This document shows, piece after piece, positions 52,801 to 64,000 of a stretch of 64,000 nt of DNA; the stretch's first letter is position 1; every line of letters begins with the position of its first letter. The notes below the pieces were generated by a model that had not been told where the DNA came from, ran no database searches, and worked only from the letters and a program-made list of their open reading frames with translations. A program made the position numbers and the translations under genes. The DNA is from Serinus canaria (Eukaryota; Chordata; Aves; Passeriformes; Fringillidae): the NCBI RefSeq assembly GCF_022539315.1, contig NC_066332.1, forward strand, positions 2,871,001 through 2,935,000, given 5' to 3'.

Positions 52801-53781
52801 GGCAGCAGTGCCTTTTGAAGATGAAGGGCTGTGCTGGCAGCAGCTCCTCCTGGCCCTGCTCTCCCCCAGCAGGGCTCAGCTCCTCACTGGGGTTTTCTTG
52901 GGCTTGGTTTCACCCCTGGGACATAAGGAATGCTGGAATCAGCTGCTCTGGGTGATCCAGCTGCTGTCCCAGGGGCTGGGAATGGATCAGTCTGGGGATT
53001 CTTTCGAGGATGAGTCTCTGAAACACCCAGCTGCCCAGTCTCAAAGGGGTGATCTCCCCAGCCAGCTCCCAAATCCAGTCCCCAAACCCAAGAGCAGAGC
53101 AGCTCCCTCACCCCTGCTCTGCTCAGAGCAGAAGTTTGCTGGAACAGAAGTTTGCATAATTGCAAATAACTCCAAGCAGCCTCGGTGCTGTGGGAATTTG
53201 CCAGCTCTGGAATCACGGGTCAGTCCCACTCGGGGGAGGAGGTGTCTCTGCCAGCAGCCCTCTCCTGATAAGGCTCTGATGAGCAGCAAGTCTCCAGGCT
53301 GATAAGAGGTGGGAGGAGGTGACAGCTGGCATCGTGTTCCTGTCTGTAAAGGCGAGATCCTCATCTCCTGCAGCCCCAGCACTGCCTGAACGTGGGAATG
53401 GGCAGGGAGGGCTCTGGATGAGGAACTGGGGATGAAAGCGTCCCACGAGGGGCTGAGCCATCACCTGCTGGAGGTCTCACCATGGGAGAGCAGCACCAGC
53501 CCTGCCCAAAACCTCCCCTGGGCTCTCTGTCCATCCCAGCCCCCTGCAGAACAGGCTGGGAGAGCACTGCCCAAGGATGGGAGGAAGAAAAGGGAGAGGG
53601 GAGCCGGTGAGACATCAGCCCTCTTCCCCTGGAGCAAACAACTTCTGGGAGGGGAGAGGAACAACTGCTGCCAAGTTCAATCTCACAAATGAACTCCAGA
53701 GGTTGTTTGCCAGTTTGTGTCACTGTCCAAGCCCTCCTGCAGACTCTCCAGACCAGCAGTGGCCAGAACCACGTTGCCCAA
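49820..53781. other. Stretch without a supported gene
   Basis: No exon, LTR or CR1 tail recognised on either strand; ordinary GC-rich intergenic or intronic sequence. Confidence 0.6.
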
Positions 53782-54390
53782 TGTGAAAAATGCCTATTTA
53801 ATGATTGGCTTTTCACAAAAATGAATATTAGATGTGTTGTGTTAGAAAGTGATGCTGTATTAATTCTCTGAGGTAGGGTGTTAAATATAGTTTTAGGTTA
53901 TAACAAAATGTTAAAATAGGAACTGTGCTATGTAAGATACTTCTTTAAAGAAAGGACTTTCACTGAGAGCAGCCACAGGACACCTCAATCTTTCAGAGAA
54001 AGAGAATTTATTGCCCCATTACCAGGAGAAATGAACTTCTTCCTGCCTTGCTCGAGCAGGATGACACTCTTAGGATTCAGAGGAAGAAGCTGACACTGCC
54101 CAGACAGAATCCTGTGTTTGAATGGAATTTATGCATCATGGATGAGGTGTATGAATATGCAACAGGCTGTTTTTAAGGGTTAATCCTCTGTTAATGTGGG
54201 TCCTTTTTTGGGCTTATTTTGCCCAGAAAGGTACCCAGACCATCCATAACTCTTTGTTTCTATTGTCTCATATTGTCCTAATCCAAACTGTCCAAATTAT
54301 TATTACTCTAATTATATCACTATTTTTATAACCATTTTATCACTATTAAACTTTGAAGATTTTAAAACCAAGGGATTGCTGTTTTTCACA
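53782..54390 (+). mobile_element. Solo LTR (ERVL type) with 5-bp target-site duplication
   Basis: 609 bp, beginning TGTGAAAAATGCCTATTTAA and ending GCTGTTTTTCACA, a TG...CA element with inverted ends TGTGAAAA/TTTTCACA. CCCAA flanks it on both sides (53777-53781 and 54391-54395), a perfect 5-bp duplication as made by ERVL-class integrases. ATTAAA lies about 40 bases before the end. The start resembles the abundant passerine ERVL LTRs, as remembered. No internal retroviral genes: a solo LTR left by recombination. Confidence 0.9.
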
Positions 54391-54395
54391 CCCAA

Positions 54396-57300
54396 ACACC
54401 AATGGTGGCCCATTCACTCCTGCCACAGACGGCTCTGACAGGGGAAGCACTGCCCTCCCCTCCCAAAATAAAGTGTCAAAAACCACCCAGGGCAGCTTGG
54501 CAGTGCCCAGGCAGCGTTTCTGAGATGCCACAGCTGACTCTCCCACCTGGTGCTGTTGTCATGGCAAGCAGGGAGGGGAACAGCAGCACCAGAGCTGCTC
54601 AGTCCTTGACACGCTCCATCCTTGGCCCCATGGCAGCTCCCCAGCAGAACAATCCCAGCAGCAATTACTGAGGAGCTGTGAGAGCAGGGCAGAGCAAAAA
54701 CAGATTAAAAAAGCGATTTGAAACCTTGAGGGTGAATGCTGAGGGAACAGGAGAGGCAGGGCTGTGTGAGCTCAGCAAACAATGGGGAGACACAGAGACA
54801 CTTCTTGGTGGGCCCTGCTTGTGACAGAGTGGGAAACCTTCAGGGAGGGGCTGAGGAGCAGATCTGTGCCCCTGCCAGCAGCTGGCACAGAGGAGGGGAC
54901 AAGACAAAAGGTGACTTTCAAGTGCAGGATTCAATTAAAGTCCAGCCACAGCCATCACAATTCCACTGGCTGGGTTATTGTCTTGCCTTGCTGGAGGATT
55001 TGGAGTACCTACAAAAAAAAAAAAACCCTTTTTTACTGTTTCAGGAATGGCAAGGAGCTGTTACTGAGCAAAAGCTTTATTGTTTCCAGTAGTAAAACAC
55101 CACATAAAAGTTGTGAGGGATGCAGGTGAACACAAAAAATAATAAACACAAATGACCAGAGCAGACTAAGCACATCCACTGAGCTCCTCTTGCCCACACT
55201 GAGCTGGCTCAAAAGACAGGCACAGGTTCAGGATAATATTCCAACAAAAGCCACAAAACACAACCAAGAGAACCACCACAAAGGGAAAAGTGGGCTTCAA
55301 AATAAAACAGTGCACAGAGCTGCAGATGTTCCTCTGTCCCATTCAGTTGTGCCTGGATCACATTGTCCAGATCCTTCCCTCAGTCCAGGAGGAGTCTTTC
55401 CACAGCTGATTGAACAATTCTGGTTCAACCTCAGGTGGAATTACCCCATGGAGTTAAAATACACAGGTAGAAAGGAAAGATAAATAAGTTTAAAATAAGA
55501 AAGAAAAGTTTCCAGTCTCAGTAGCACCAGAGCAACATCAAATTTATCTCTGAGAGTGTTTTATAAAAGCTGGCCTCAGTTAAAAATCGAGCTGCTGCCT
55601 CACAGTGGCACAGCCAGGACTCCCAGGCTCCTGAGCAGAGCTGGCAGCCCACGGTGTGGGAATGGGGACACCAGTGACCTGCCTGCACTGCCCTGGAGTG
55701 AAGCACCAGGGACCCAAGGAGAGCTAGAAATTACTCCAGATTTAAAAAGCTCTTTCCAATCCAGTCTAGAGCTGGTGATGAGAAAGGAACAACTTTAAAA
55801 AAGTCTTTTCCCCTCTCCTTCTGCTGTAGAATTAACTTTGGCTGGCAGGCCAGGCTGTCTGAGGCACTGCACGAATGAGCAGGACAAACCTCACTTGCAC
55901 TGCCAAAAGCTTCAAGGCAAACCAGAACTCCTCTTGGTGCCTACACACACTGGAAATTGAAGACCCTGCTGGGAAATTGAAGACCCTGCAGCTCTGAGAA
56001 GAAACAGCCCTGGAACCACACAAAAAAAAAAAGCTGAGAGCTGGAGTTCCTTCTTCAGCTACAGCTGATGGTTTTGGCACTCCCCATTCCACAGATGCAG
56101 GTTAACAACAGACCATGCCACAAAACATCCCTCAGTGGAGAACAACCTCATCCCTGGCTCTCTCCAACACTGATGCTGTGGACATCCCACTCAGGGGTTT
56201 CTTTTTCTGCCATCTCAGGGAGCCCAAAGGTTTTGTTTCCATTTGTAAAAGGGCAGGAGCAGATCCCAGAGGGAGGCTTGGAAGCATTTCACCAGCAAGC
56301 TGCCACAGCCCATGACCTGGGGAGCAGTGGGGGAATGTTCTGCTGGGCCATGCTCACCTGAAAAGCAAGGCAGGGATTGATTTCCCAGCACCCAATCTCA
56401 TTTATCTTCACACTGCAGCCATCTGTGAGAACACACACTGCATGCACACAGAGTGCCCAGAGCAAAGGGGAACAGAACAAAAGAGAAATAACCAGGGGAA
56501 AGGCTGACATTAATGGGCACAAATTGCCTTTAACTCTGTGGTTTCAGAGGGAACTTTTTTGGAATCCTTTGTTTCTTCATAACAGACAGGTCAGCTCCAA
56601 AGCATTTAATAAAATCCACAGACTCCCAGTGTGGGTTTTGTTCAGGCCTTCAAAGATCTAATTGCTCCAGAGACGTGAGGTAATTTGATTTTTCTCATCT
56701 GTCAGGCCTTAGAGGGAAATTGTCCATTCTGGAGGATAAGCAGGAGCAGGGCATGCAGTTTTCAAGAGCCTGACTCATGATGACACCACCAGAGTCAGCC
56801 AGATGCTCCAGACTTCCAGGAAAAAGGCAAAAGAAAGGCTCTTGCTCGTGTAAGCTGTGCACGTGGGAGGGGGATCTGCAGAGCTTTACAGGATAAAGTC
56901 ATTTGAAAGCTTTTATCCCATTTGGGCACTCACAGGCAGCTGGGCTGAGGTTTGGGGCTGTGCTCCCCCCAGGAGCTGCAGCAAACACATCTCCCCTGAC
57001 CCCCACCCTTCCCATGGGCACGGCCAAGGGGAGTGAAAAAATCCCAGCAAACTCCTGGGAGTGTTCCTTTCCCCTGAGCAGAGAGGGAGGGAGGGAACAG
57101 GAGCTCCACCAGGCTCACCAGGAGCTTCTGGGTCCTGCTGGCCCCTCCAAACTCACTCCAAGCAGAACAAAATGACAGCAAACAGGAGGAGCAGCTTCCC
57201 CACGGGAGCCACAGGAAAACCCCAGGGCCAGGCTCTCTGCTGGGGCTCTCAGGGGACAGGCAGGGCTGTCCCAGCTGCCACTGCCTGGGGAAGAGCATCC

Positions 57301-58434
57301 CAGAGTCACCACTGGCAGCAGCAGCTCCTGCCTGGGGTGGAACCTGAGGAATGGCAGAGCTGGATCCAGGACAGAGCAGCTCCATCTTCAGCCCCATCAG
57401 AGCCTTGTTCTGCTCTGGGCTCGTCCTTTGCCTTCAAGAAAAAACAAAAACAAAGGATAAACAATTTGTTTGGAAAGCAGTGAAGGGGAGAGACTCCACC
57501 AAGTTGTTTCATGTTGCTTTTGTGTGCTCAGTGCCATTTTGAGGGCTCCCTACAAATAATAAAGAGAACATCTCTGCACCATTAATCCAGCAGTCAGGGC
57601 CCATTAGACTCGATTAAAGGAAGAAAAGCCAGGGGAGGGAAATGTGGGAAGGAGGAGAAATGAGGAGCTGTGCTGCTAGAACTGATCCTTCAGCACAGAC
57701 TGCCCAGGTGTCAGAAAAGCCAAAGCTCAGCTCTGAGAGGTGACAGGGCAGATCTGCCATGAGACATTCCAGCAGCCCCAGCTGGGGATGGGCACAGGAG
57801 AGCCCTGCTCTGCTCCAGATCTGGGCTCCTGCTGACTGAACAAAGCTGAGCTGATCCCTTCAGTGCCCTGGCCAGGCTCAGGCTCTGCTGGGACACACTG
57901 CTCCTCCTCCTGGAGGGAGAACTGGGCAATCCCAGCACTCAGGGTAAACTGTTCAAGGAGTCCCAAAGCAAATTCCTCCCAGCAGCTGCTGCCTGACATC
58001 CCTGCTAAGATAACCACAGAACCTCTCCCTGTGTTTACAGAGACTCCAAAATCCACTTTGCACTTCTGCCTTGCTGACTTCCCCTGCCCTTCCCTTCCTG
58101 CTTTGTTTGCAAAGCTGACACCAGCTCCTGCCCTGGGTGCTTTGTGCAAAATGCTGAATGGAGAGTTGGAGTGAATGCACTGCAGAGGGCAGAGAATGAG
58201 GCTGAGGAGGTGGGGACAGGAGGCCAGACAGGCTGTTTGATCAAAGACCAAAGCACAGACCTCTGCAGTGGGAAAGAAGGCACAAAAATAGGAGTTTCAT
58301 CCTCAGCAGCAGACTTGTTTCCTGATAGATTGAGTCAAAGAGCCCAGAGAATAAATCTTTGTCATCCCTCTATTTTGAAGGAAGAAGCCTTCAATTTAAA
58401 ACTCCATAAAGAATTACAGGAGTAGTGAAAGTAA
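54396..58434. other. Stretch without a supported gene
   Basis: Nothing firm. Contains a 21-bp local duplication near 55945-55990 (GGAAATTGAAGACCCTGC twice) and short A runs. If RPH3AL occupies the right side, its 3' end might lie just right of this stretch. Confidence 0.5.
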
Positions 58435-58463
58435 TTTATTTTTTAGTTACTTGAGCCTTTATT
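58435..58463 (-). terminator. Two closely spaced candidate poly(A) signals (minus sense)
   Basis: AATAAA in the minus sense at 58458-58463 and 58435-58440, at the end of an A/T-rich 200-base block. A plausible 3' end for a minus-strand gene to the right such as RPH3AL, but no terminal exon was tied to it. Confidence 0.25.
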
Positions 58464-61400
58464 CGCTTAACTCCAAGGCGGGCTTGAAAGAGCTGGAAAT
58501 GTTTTGCATCTTCTACTTGAGGATGAAAATATTTTAATTCCCTCAAACATGGAAGGGGGCACAAGCTTCTCCTGAGGTTCATATTTACAAATGCATTGTA
58601 TCTGGAATGCAAACCTTGAATCATTTCCTAATGCTGCCACTACCCCAAGCTAGGTTTTATTTATAAGTACAGCAGGACCACTCGGTGCTCTGTGGATCTG
58701 AGGAGGCAGAGACAGCTCAAAGCTCCTCAGCCATGAAGGCACAATTCAATTTTTTCACTTTGGGGAAGACAGACAACTTATCCTCCTTGGCAGCAGGAAA
58801 ACTCAATCCCAGCGAGCTCTGAGCAAAAGAGCAGAGCCCAAAATGTGATGAGGCAGCCAGGGAAGGGAGCAGGGGCTTGGATGGGTGTGGGTGAGGGTCC
58901 TCCCTTCATATCTGATCTCTCTGTCCTTCCCAAACTGGGCCCTAAATGCAGGCAGAGGGAGGAGGAGCAGGGATTTCCCACCTCTTCCAGCCTGCTGCCA
59001 AACCAGCCCTAGAAATCCACACAAACAGGAAAACATTTCAGCAACTTTCTCACCAAGCACGGGAAAACAAAAGTCAACTCCCCAAAGACTGCCAGGAAGC
59101 AAGTAATTAAAGACATTACTACCTCATTTGGAGCCTAATTACTGTTAGGACATTTTCTTTTTTTCTTGCTATATGGAATGGAGTAGTCAGACCCACTGAA
59201 GCAAAATGCTACCTCCTCATGGTCCCTGAGGGAGCAAAGCAGACATCTGAGAAGAAGAATGGAAGTGAAAATAGAACTTAATGCTTTAACTTCAAAGATG
59301 CCCAGAAAATTTCCTGCCACAACAATAATGCTGGATGGCTCTGCCTGGCTCATGTATTAACAGCTTGAATATTTATGAGCAAAAGTGGATGCCTAGCCCA
59401 GCCAGGGAGGCACTGAGCCCACAGAGAGACACCACCTCGTTTCTAAATCCAGCCAATTCCTCAAAGACAGGGCATAAATCTCCCCAGATTAGGAGAGCTG
59501 GGAGCAGCACTCCCTGTCCATCTCCCTCAGCCTCTCCCAGCACAAAGGAGGCACCCAGGAGATTCAGAAGAAGGGCTCAGGCTGGTCCTGGTGACATCTG
59601 GGGATCTTTGCAGCAGGTCTCACCCCCTGCCTGCAGACCAGAACGTTTCTGACCCTCAGCAGGCAGTGCCACCCTTGAATCAGCTCTGCTGAAGTGCCAG
59701 CTGCTGCACCACTCTTTAAGTATTAATGATTTAGACAACACATTGGCAAGCAGGCAGAGATGGGGAGGCTGTGATTTGCACTCACTCATTAGAGCTTCTC
59801 TCCTGGCTGCCTCTCAGAGCTGATTCCAGCAGGAATCAGAGCTTCTCCAGCCCCAGAGCCCATGCCAGGCTGGCTCCCCACTCCCCAGCAGCCAGCTGCT
59901 CATGGAACAGCCAGCAGGATTCACCATTTCTGGGACAGATTCCCCAGAAGATGCTGAGAACCCCCTCAGCTGGCACCCATCAATGCAGAACTTGCTGCTG
60001 CTCCCAGGGGAGATGACTTTGGTTTCATTTACCCCCTGCAGCAGGCCCAAACTCGGATTTCTTATCTCCATTAAAAGCTCCCCCTGGGCTAATGAAAACC
60101 ACTGCAAGATACTGATTATTTCTTTGTTTCATTCTGTTTCCTATTCCCCTTCCTTAATAAAAACATCATAATCCACACAAGTGAGGATCTTGCTCTTTTT
60201 GAAGGCATCTCTCAGCATCAGCTGTGCAGCCAGAACAAGGTGAGTCACCTGCCCTAGCTGGGAGCAAGAGGGAAAAAGAAGACTGTGCTACTTCCATATG
60301 TGCAAATTTAATTTTCTTTAGGATAAAACATTCTTCAGGACAATGAGGCTGTGACCTTCCTCTTGAAAGCTATCAGGTCAGAGCAGGCACCTCCAGGAAC
60401 TGGAGCTTCAGAAGCAGAAGGAGCAGCAGCCCCTCAGCAAACGGGGCTTTTGAAAGGCTTGGAGAGCAGGTGGTAAAAAAAAACCCCTAAAAATAATAAA
60501 ACTGGCAGCCTCTCAACTCACCACTCTTCTGAAACTTTGGCTCATGGGCTGAGGTTGCCTGAATCCCAATGCAGCTCTGACAATGAGTCATTTTATGACA
60601 AACTCCAGGCTTCATTATCAGCCTCAGCAAAGCCCAGGCGGAGCTGGAGCAGCGTGCTGGAAACCTCCGACCTCTCCTTAAGAGCTCCTTGTCCTCCCCT
60701 GGCCAAAACCCTGCTGCTGGCTTGGCCTTCAGGCTGAAAGAGCCCAGGAGAGTGAGAGCAGCTGCTTTTGCAGCACCTCTCCCCAGTTCCCTGCTCTGGA
60801 GGTGGCCTGGGATTTCAGGATGCTTTGTGAAGTCGCGCTTGAGAGCGGAGTCAGAGCAGAGGTGAGAAAAGAAGTGCAAAGAAAGAACAACACCTGAGGT
60901 GATAATATGGAGCAAAAATTGCTCCTGACAGTGTGTTCTAAAGGTGCAGAAAATCATCTTTTAACAGCCCCATCCTGCAGCTGAGGATCAGCAGGTGAAA
61001 TGAGGAAGGATCTTTGCCCCTTGCTCTGCTTTCAGGGCAGGGCAGAGCTCAGGGAATGTCCAGAAGGCAGGGAAAGGCTGGGACCCCTGAAATCCAGCAC
61101 CCACCCCTCTTTAAACACATCAACAGCAAGAGCAGCCTCTGTTTGTTGGCAAAGAGAGGCACCCAAAGTGCTGAAGCACTCACTGCTGATTTCCTGCCTC
61201 CTTGCCTGGGTTTGGGGGGCACAGAGCCCCTGTACCTGGGCTCTGAACAAAGCAGCCCCTCCTGCAGGAGCACTGAGAAATAAATAACCCCAAACACTAC
61301 AAAGATCTTCACAGAAGCTCCCTAGGCTGCCAACCTGGCTTAACCTTTTCCTTAGCAGGATCCTCTCTGCATCTCAGGGCCAGCTTTAACTGGGCTCAGG

Positions 61401-62741
61401 AGATTGCTGCAGTTTTCCTTTTTTAAATATCAGCCCATGCTGCTGTCACTCCAGCTCTCCCCCATCCACACAGGGAGATCCCACTGGAAAGATCTGACCC
61501 CCTTGTGCCAAGCTTTGCATATGGAGTTTTTAGCAGGAAAATGGTTTGGTTTTTTTCTTTTTTTGGCCTCTGAAATAGTGTTTGCCAGGCCAGGCAGCAT
61601 GTTGGCTCAAAGAGCAGGCAGAGAAGCTACAGAACACTGAGTACAAACACTTTGTCCAGCAGTGGATCCATCCATCCATCAGAGGCAGCACCCAAAGGGT
61701 CACCTGCTGTCCACCAACACCCATTCCAACCCCAAGGACAAGCTGCAGCTCCTCTCCACAGGCAGCAGGAATCCACCCTCTCTAATCCTGCACAACAAGA
61801 GCTTAAAATAAACCCCCAGCCCAGGGCAGGCTCTAATCCAGGGGGAGGAAGGACAGAGCAGAAGAATCACTTGTTTGGTTTGTCTGGTGAAAAACTAAAG
61901 GAAAACTGCCAGTCCCTGGAAGCTGGGGAGGGAGGGAAGAGCAGAGGAACAATTCTGAGCTGCCTGTTTCTAGCAGGAGGAGAGGGGAGGGAGGGGAGGG
62001 AGGGGGACCACGACTCCCTGGTGCACTGCAGGATAAACCTGCTCTCTCTAATCCAATTTATGCCTCAACATGGCCAGCACCAAGCAGGCTCAGGAAGAAC
62101 AGGAGAGGCAGTTCAGAGGGCAGGGATGCTCAGGAGGGAGCGGGGCTGGGTGATAACTTGAGGGGTTAGTGACTAAATTAGTGGGAACTGCAGAGAGAAC
62201 ACATTTGCATCTCTTTCAGCTGCTTCAGGTGTGATAGCAGCCTCTGCTTTCCCAGTCACTTAATTGTTCTGAGGTTTTTGAGGGGGAAAAAGTGTCTTTC
62301 TTCTGCACTGCAGAGTTCTGGGAAGAGCCATGCTTGGCTTTCAGAGCAACCTCACTCCAGGAAAAATGTAACTCGTTCTCATAAAGCTGCTGGGCTTTGC
62401 TTTGCTTCAGGAGAAGCTCAATCTGTTCTGCTGGCTCTGCAGGACACAGAGGAGCTCCAGAGCTCTGCAGGGCCCCAGGCTCTGAGTGCTCCTGGCCGTG
62501 GGTGTAGGCAGCTCCCACCCCAGACCATTACTCATGTTGCAGAAAAGGTTTTGCATTCAGGGAAGAAGGTGTGACACTGTGACAGCATCTGCTAATACAA
62601 AAAAAAAAAAAAAAAAAGGCAGGGAAATGTGATCCCGGGGCCAGAGCTCTGGCAAAGCACACAAAGCCTGTGGGAAAGCTGTGCTCCCAGGGGATTCAGG
62701 GATGTGCCCAGGGATGTGCCCAGAGAGGGGGTGCAGCTTAC
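58464..62741. other. Stretch without a confidently supported exon
   Basis: If the exon at 62742-62924 belongs to a minus-strand gene, its downstream intron, last exon(s) and 3' UTR should be here. I could not pick a terminal exon with correct phase and recognisable protein. An A run of 19 lies at 62599-62617. Confidence 0.45.
62599..62617 (+). repeat. Poly(A) run of 19
   Basis: Uninterrupted A run about 125 bases downstream (in minus sense) of the candidate exon. Confidence 0.9.
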
Positions 62742-62924
62742 CAGGGGTGCTGGTGCCCGCGTCGCTGTGGCGCCTGCCCGAGGCTTGGTCACTCTGGCCA
62801 CTCTCCGTGGGGCTGAGCTCGGCCCCCTGCTCACTGCCCAGGCTGCTGTGGCTCCCCCACAGCTGGGGACACTGGGGGGTCCCCAGGGCTCTGCTCCTGG
62901 CCGGGCTGGGTCCCCTGGTGGGTG
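62742..62924 (-). CDS. Candidate internal exon of a minus-strand gene (possibly RPH3AL/Noc2)
   Basis: A 183-base open segment bounded by a strong acceptor (TTCTCCTGTCCCTGCAG) and donor GTAAGC. In the frame without stops it encodes a Ser/Pro/Gly-rich stretch including SHSSLGSEQGAELSPTESGQ and ending RRHSDAGTSTP. In human 17p13.3 the gene upstream of DOC2B on the same strand is RPH3AL, whose C-terminal part is similarly Ser/Gly/Pro-rich (its QSSLASGETG is loosely alike). The identification is by position and composition only. A nearly identical LTR pair begins within about 30-60 bases upstream of the acceptor. Confidence 0.35.
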
Positions 62925-62954
62925 CTGCAGGGACAGGAGAAGATGTGGGTGTGG

Positions 62955-63360
62955 GAAGGGGTGGTGTGCTTATGGGGAGGAATGATGAACCTGACTCCAT
63001 GTTCTCAGAAGGCTGATTTATTATTTTATTATATTATATTAAAGAATACTATAAACTGTACTAAAGAATACAGAAGGGATACTTACAGAAGGCTAAATAG
63101 ATAATCATGAAAACTCTTTCCAGAGTCCCAGCACAGCTTGGCCCTGATTGACCAAAGAGTGAAAACAACTCCCAGAAACCCAATGAAACAATCACTGGGG
63201 GTAAACAATCTCCAAACACATTCCAAAGGAACAAAACACAGGAGAAGCAAATCAGATAATGATTGTTCTCCTTTTTCTCTGAGGCTTCTCAGCTTCCCAG
63301 GAGAAAAATCCTGGGCAAAGGGATTTTTCCAGAAAATGGGAATGGCAGAGGGTGTGGACA
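62955..63360 (-). mobile_element. LTR copy 1 of a head-to-head pair (minus orientation)
   Basis: Reverse complement of the LTR at 63519-63927, same family as the one in DOC2B intron 3. Carries the AATAAATCAGCCTTCTGAGA and GAACATGGAGTCAGG landmarks in the minus sense. Start near 63360 (TGTCCACACC); its 3' end near 62955 is approximate. Lies just upstream of the candidate exon at 62742-62924, in the same sense. Confidence 0.85.
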
Positions 63361-63518
63361 CTGAGCTGGGTCCTACAGGAGCAGGAACATCCCAGCTCCA
63401 GCCAGGAGCCCTCAGGAGCAGGGTCAGCCCCAGTTCTTGTGCTCTGCTCCCAGGAAACACCAGTGATCCCAGTGCTGTGGAGCCAGGAATGAGGAGCCAG
63501 GGATGTGGTGCCAGGAGC

Positions 63519-63927
63519 TGTCACATTCCCATTTTCTGAAAAATCCCTTTGCCCAGGATTTTTCTCCTGGGAAGCTGAGAAGCCTCAGAGAAAAAGGAGA
63601 ACAATCATTATCTGATTTGCTTCTCCTGTGTTTTGTTCCTTTGGAATGTGTTTGGAGATTGTTTACCCCCAGTGATTGTTTCATTGGGTTTCTGGGAGTT
63701 GTTTTCACTCTTTGGTCAATCAGGGCCAAGCTGTGCTGGGACTCTGGAAAGAGTTTTCATGATTATCTTTTTAGCCTTCTGTAAGTATCCCTTCTGTATT
63801 CTTTAGTACAGTTTAGTATATATTCTTTAATGTAATATAGCATCATAAAACAATAAATCAGCCTTCTGAGAACATGGAGTCAGGTTCATCATTCCTCCCT
63901 TCACCTGGGGGGAACACGAATACAACA
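63519..63927 (+). mobile_element. LTR copy 2 of a head-to-head pair (plus orientation)
   Basis: Begins TGTCACATTCCC (or at 63504, TGTGGTGCC) and ends near TACAACA at 63927. Over about 370 bases it is almost identical to copy 1; differences cluster in the A/T tract before AATAAA. No clear target-site duplication was seen at its outer end. Confidence 0.85.
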
Positions 63928-64000
63928 AGGAGCAGCTCCCAGCTCCTGGAATGCTGCAGGCCATGGAAGGAGCCAGGGAGAAACCAAGAGCCAAACACTG

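Noticed and set aside
59814..60107. Frame after a CTGCAG acceptor considered as the last exon of the right-hand gene
   Set aside because: Phase and protein could not be matched to the 62742-62924 exon, and nothing in it was recognisable.
63138..63784. Near-identical 93-133 codon frames on both strands
   Set aside because: They arise because the two LTR copies are inverted relative to each other; LTRs of this sort are noncoding.

Overview
This window looks like nuclear DNA of a bird, most likely a songbird (passerine). The evidence is a complete, intact pinopsin gene (a pineal opsin that mammals have lost), short CR1-type retroelement tails, several retroviral LTRs of the kind abundant in passerines, and a GC-rich, compact layout. 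There are no operons, CRISPR arrays or bacterial genes. I found no previously undescribed gene system. The most unusual content is the way LTRs and tandem repeats sit against the exons of ordinary genes.

Layout from left to right. (1) 498-2289, plus strand: the last five coding exons of a gene whose body lies off the left edge. Splice phases and the stop codon agree, but the protein is not firmly identified; TEX14 is a synteny-based guess. (2) 5738-9378, minus strand: pinopsin, five exons, 348 residues, with all visual-opsin landmarks. Intron 3 is almost entirely filled by a 933-bp LTR-like insertion. (3) 9711-10010: an AT-rich tract separating pinopsin from the 3' end of DOC2B. (4) 12045-42059, minus strand: DOC2B, nine coding exons, 398 residues, with a Munc13-interacting N-terminus and tandem C2 domains, starting in a CpG-rich promoter region. 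Its introns hold an LTR expanded by about 2.7 kb of a TAGAA pentamer array, two CR1 tails, another LTR and several minisatellites. (5) 42300-62700: no confidently supported coding exon; it contains a perfect 40-bp x4 tandem repeat, a duplicated/inverted block at 48.7-49.8 kb and a clean solo LTR with a target-site duplication at 53.8-54.4 kb. (6) 62742-62924, minus strand: one well-bounded candidate exon, possibly RPH3AL, which lies upstream of DOC2B in human. It is followed by a head-to-head pair of nearly identical LTRs forming a foldback.

How the genes relate: DOC2B and pinopsin are independent genes arranged head-to-tail on the minus strand. DOC2B is a calcium sensor for vesicle exocytosis; pinopsin is a blue-sensitive photoreceptor of the pineal organ. 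DOC2B and the possible RPH3AL exon belong to the rabphilin/DOC2 exocytosis families. Exon boundaries were set by reading splice sites and matching protein families from memory; no alignment was run.
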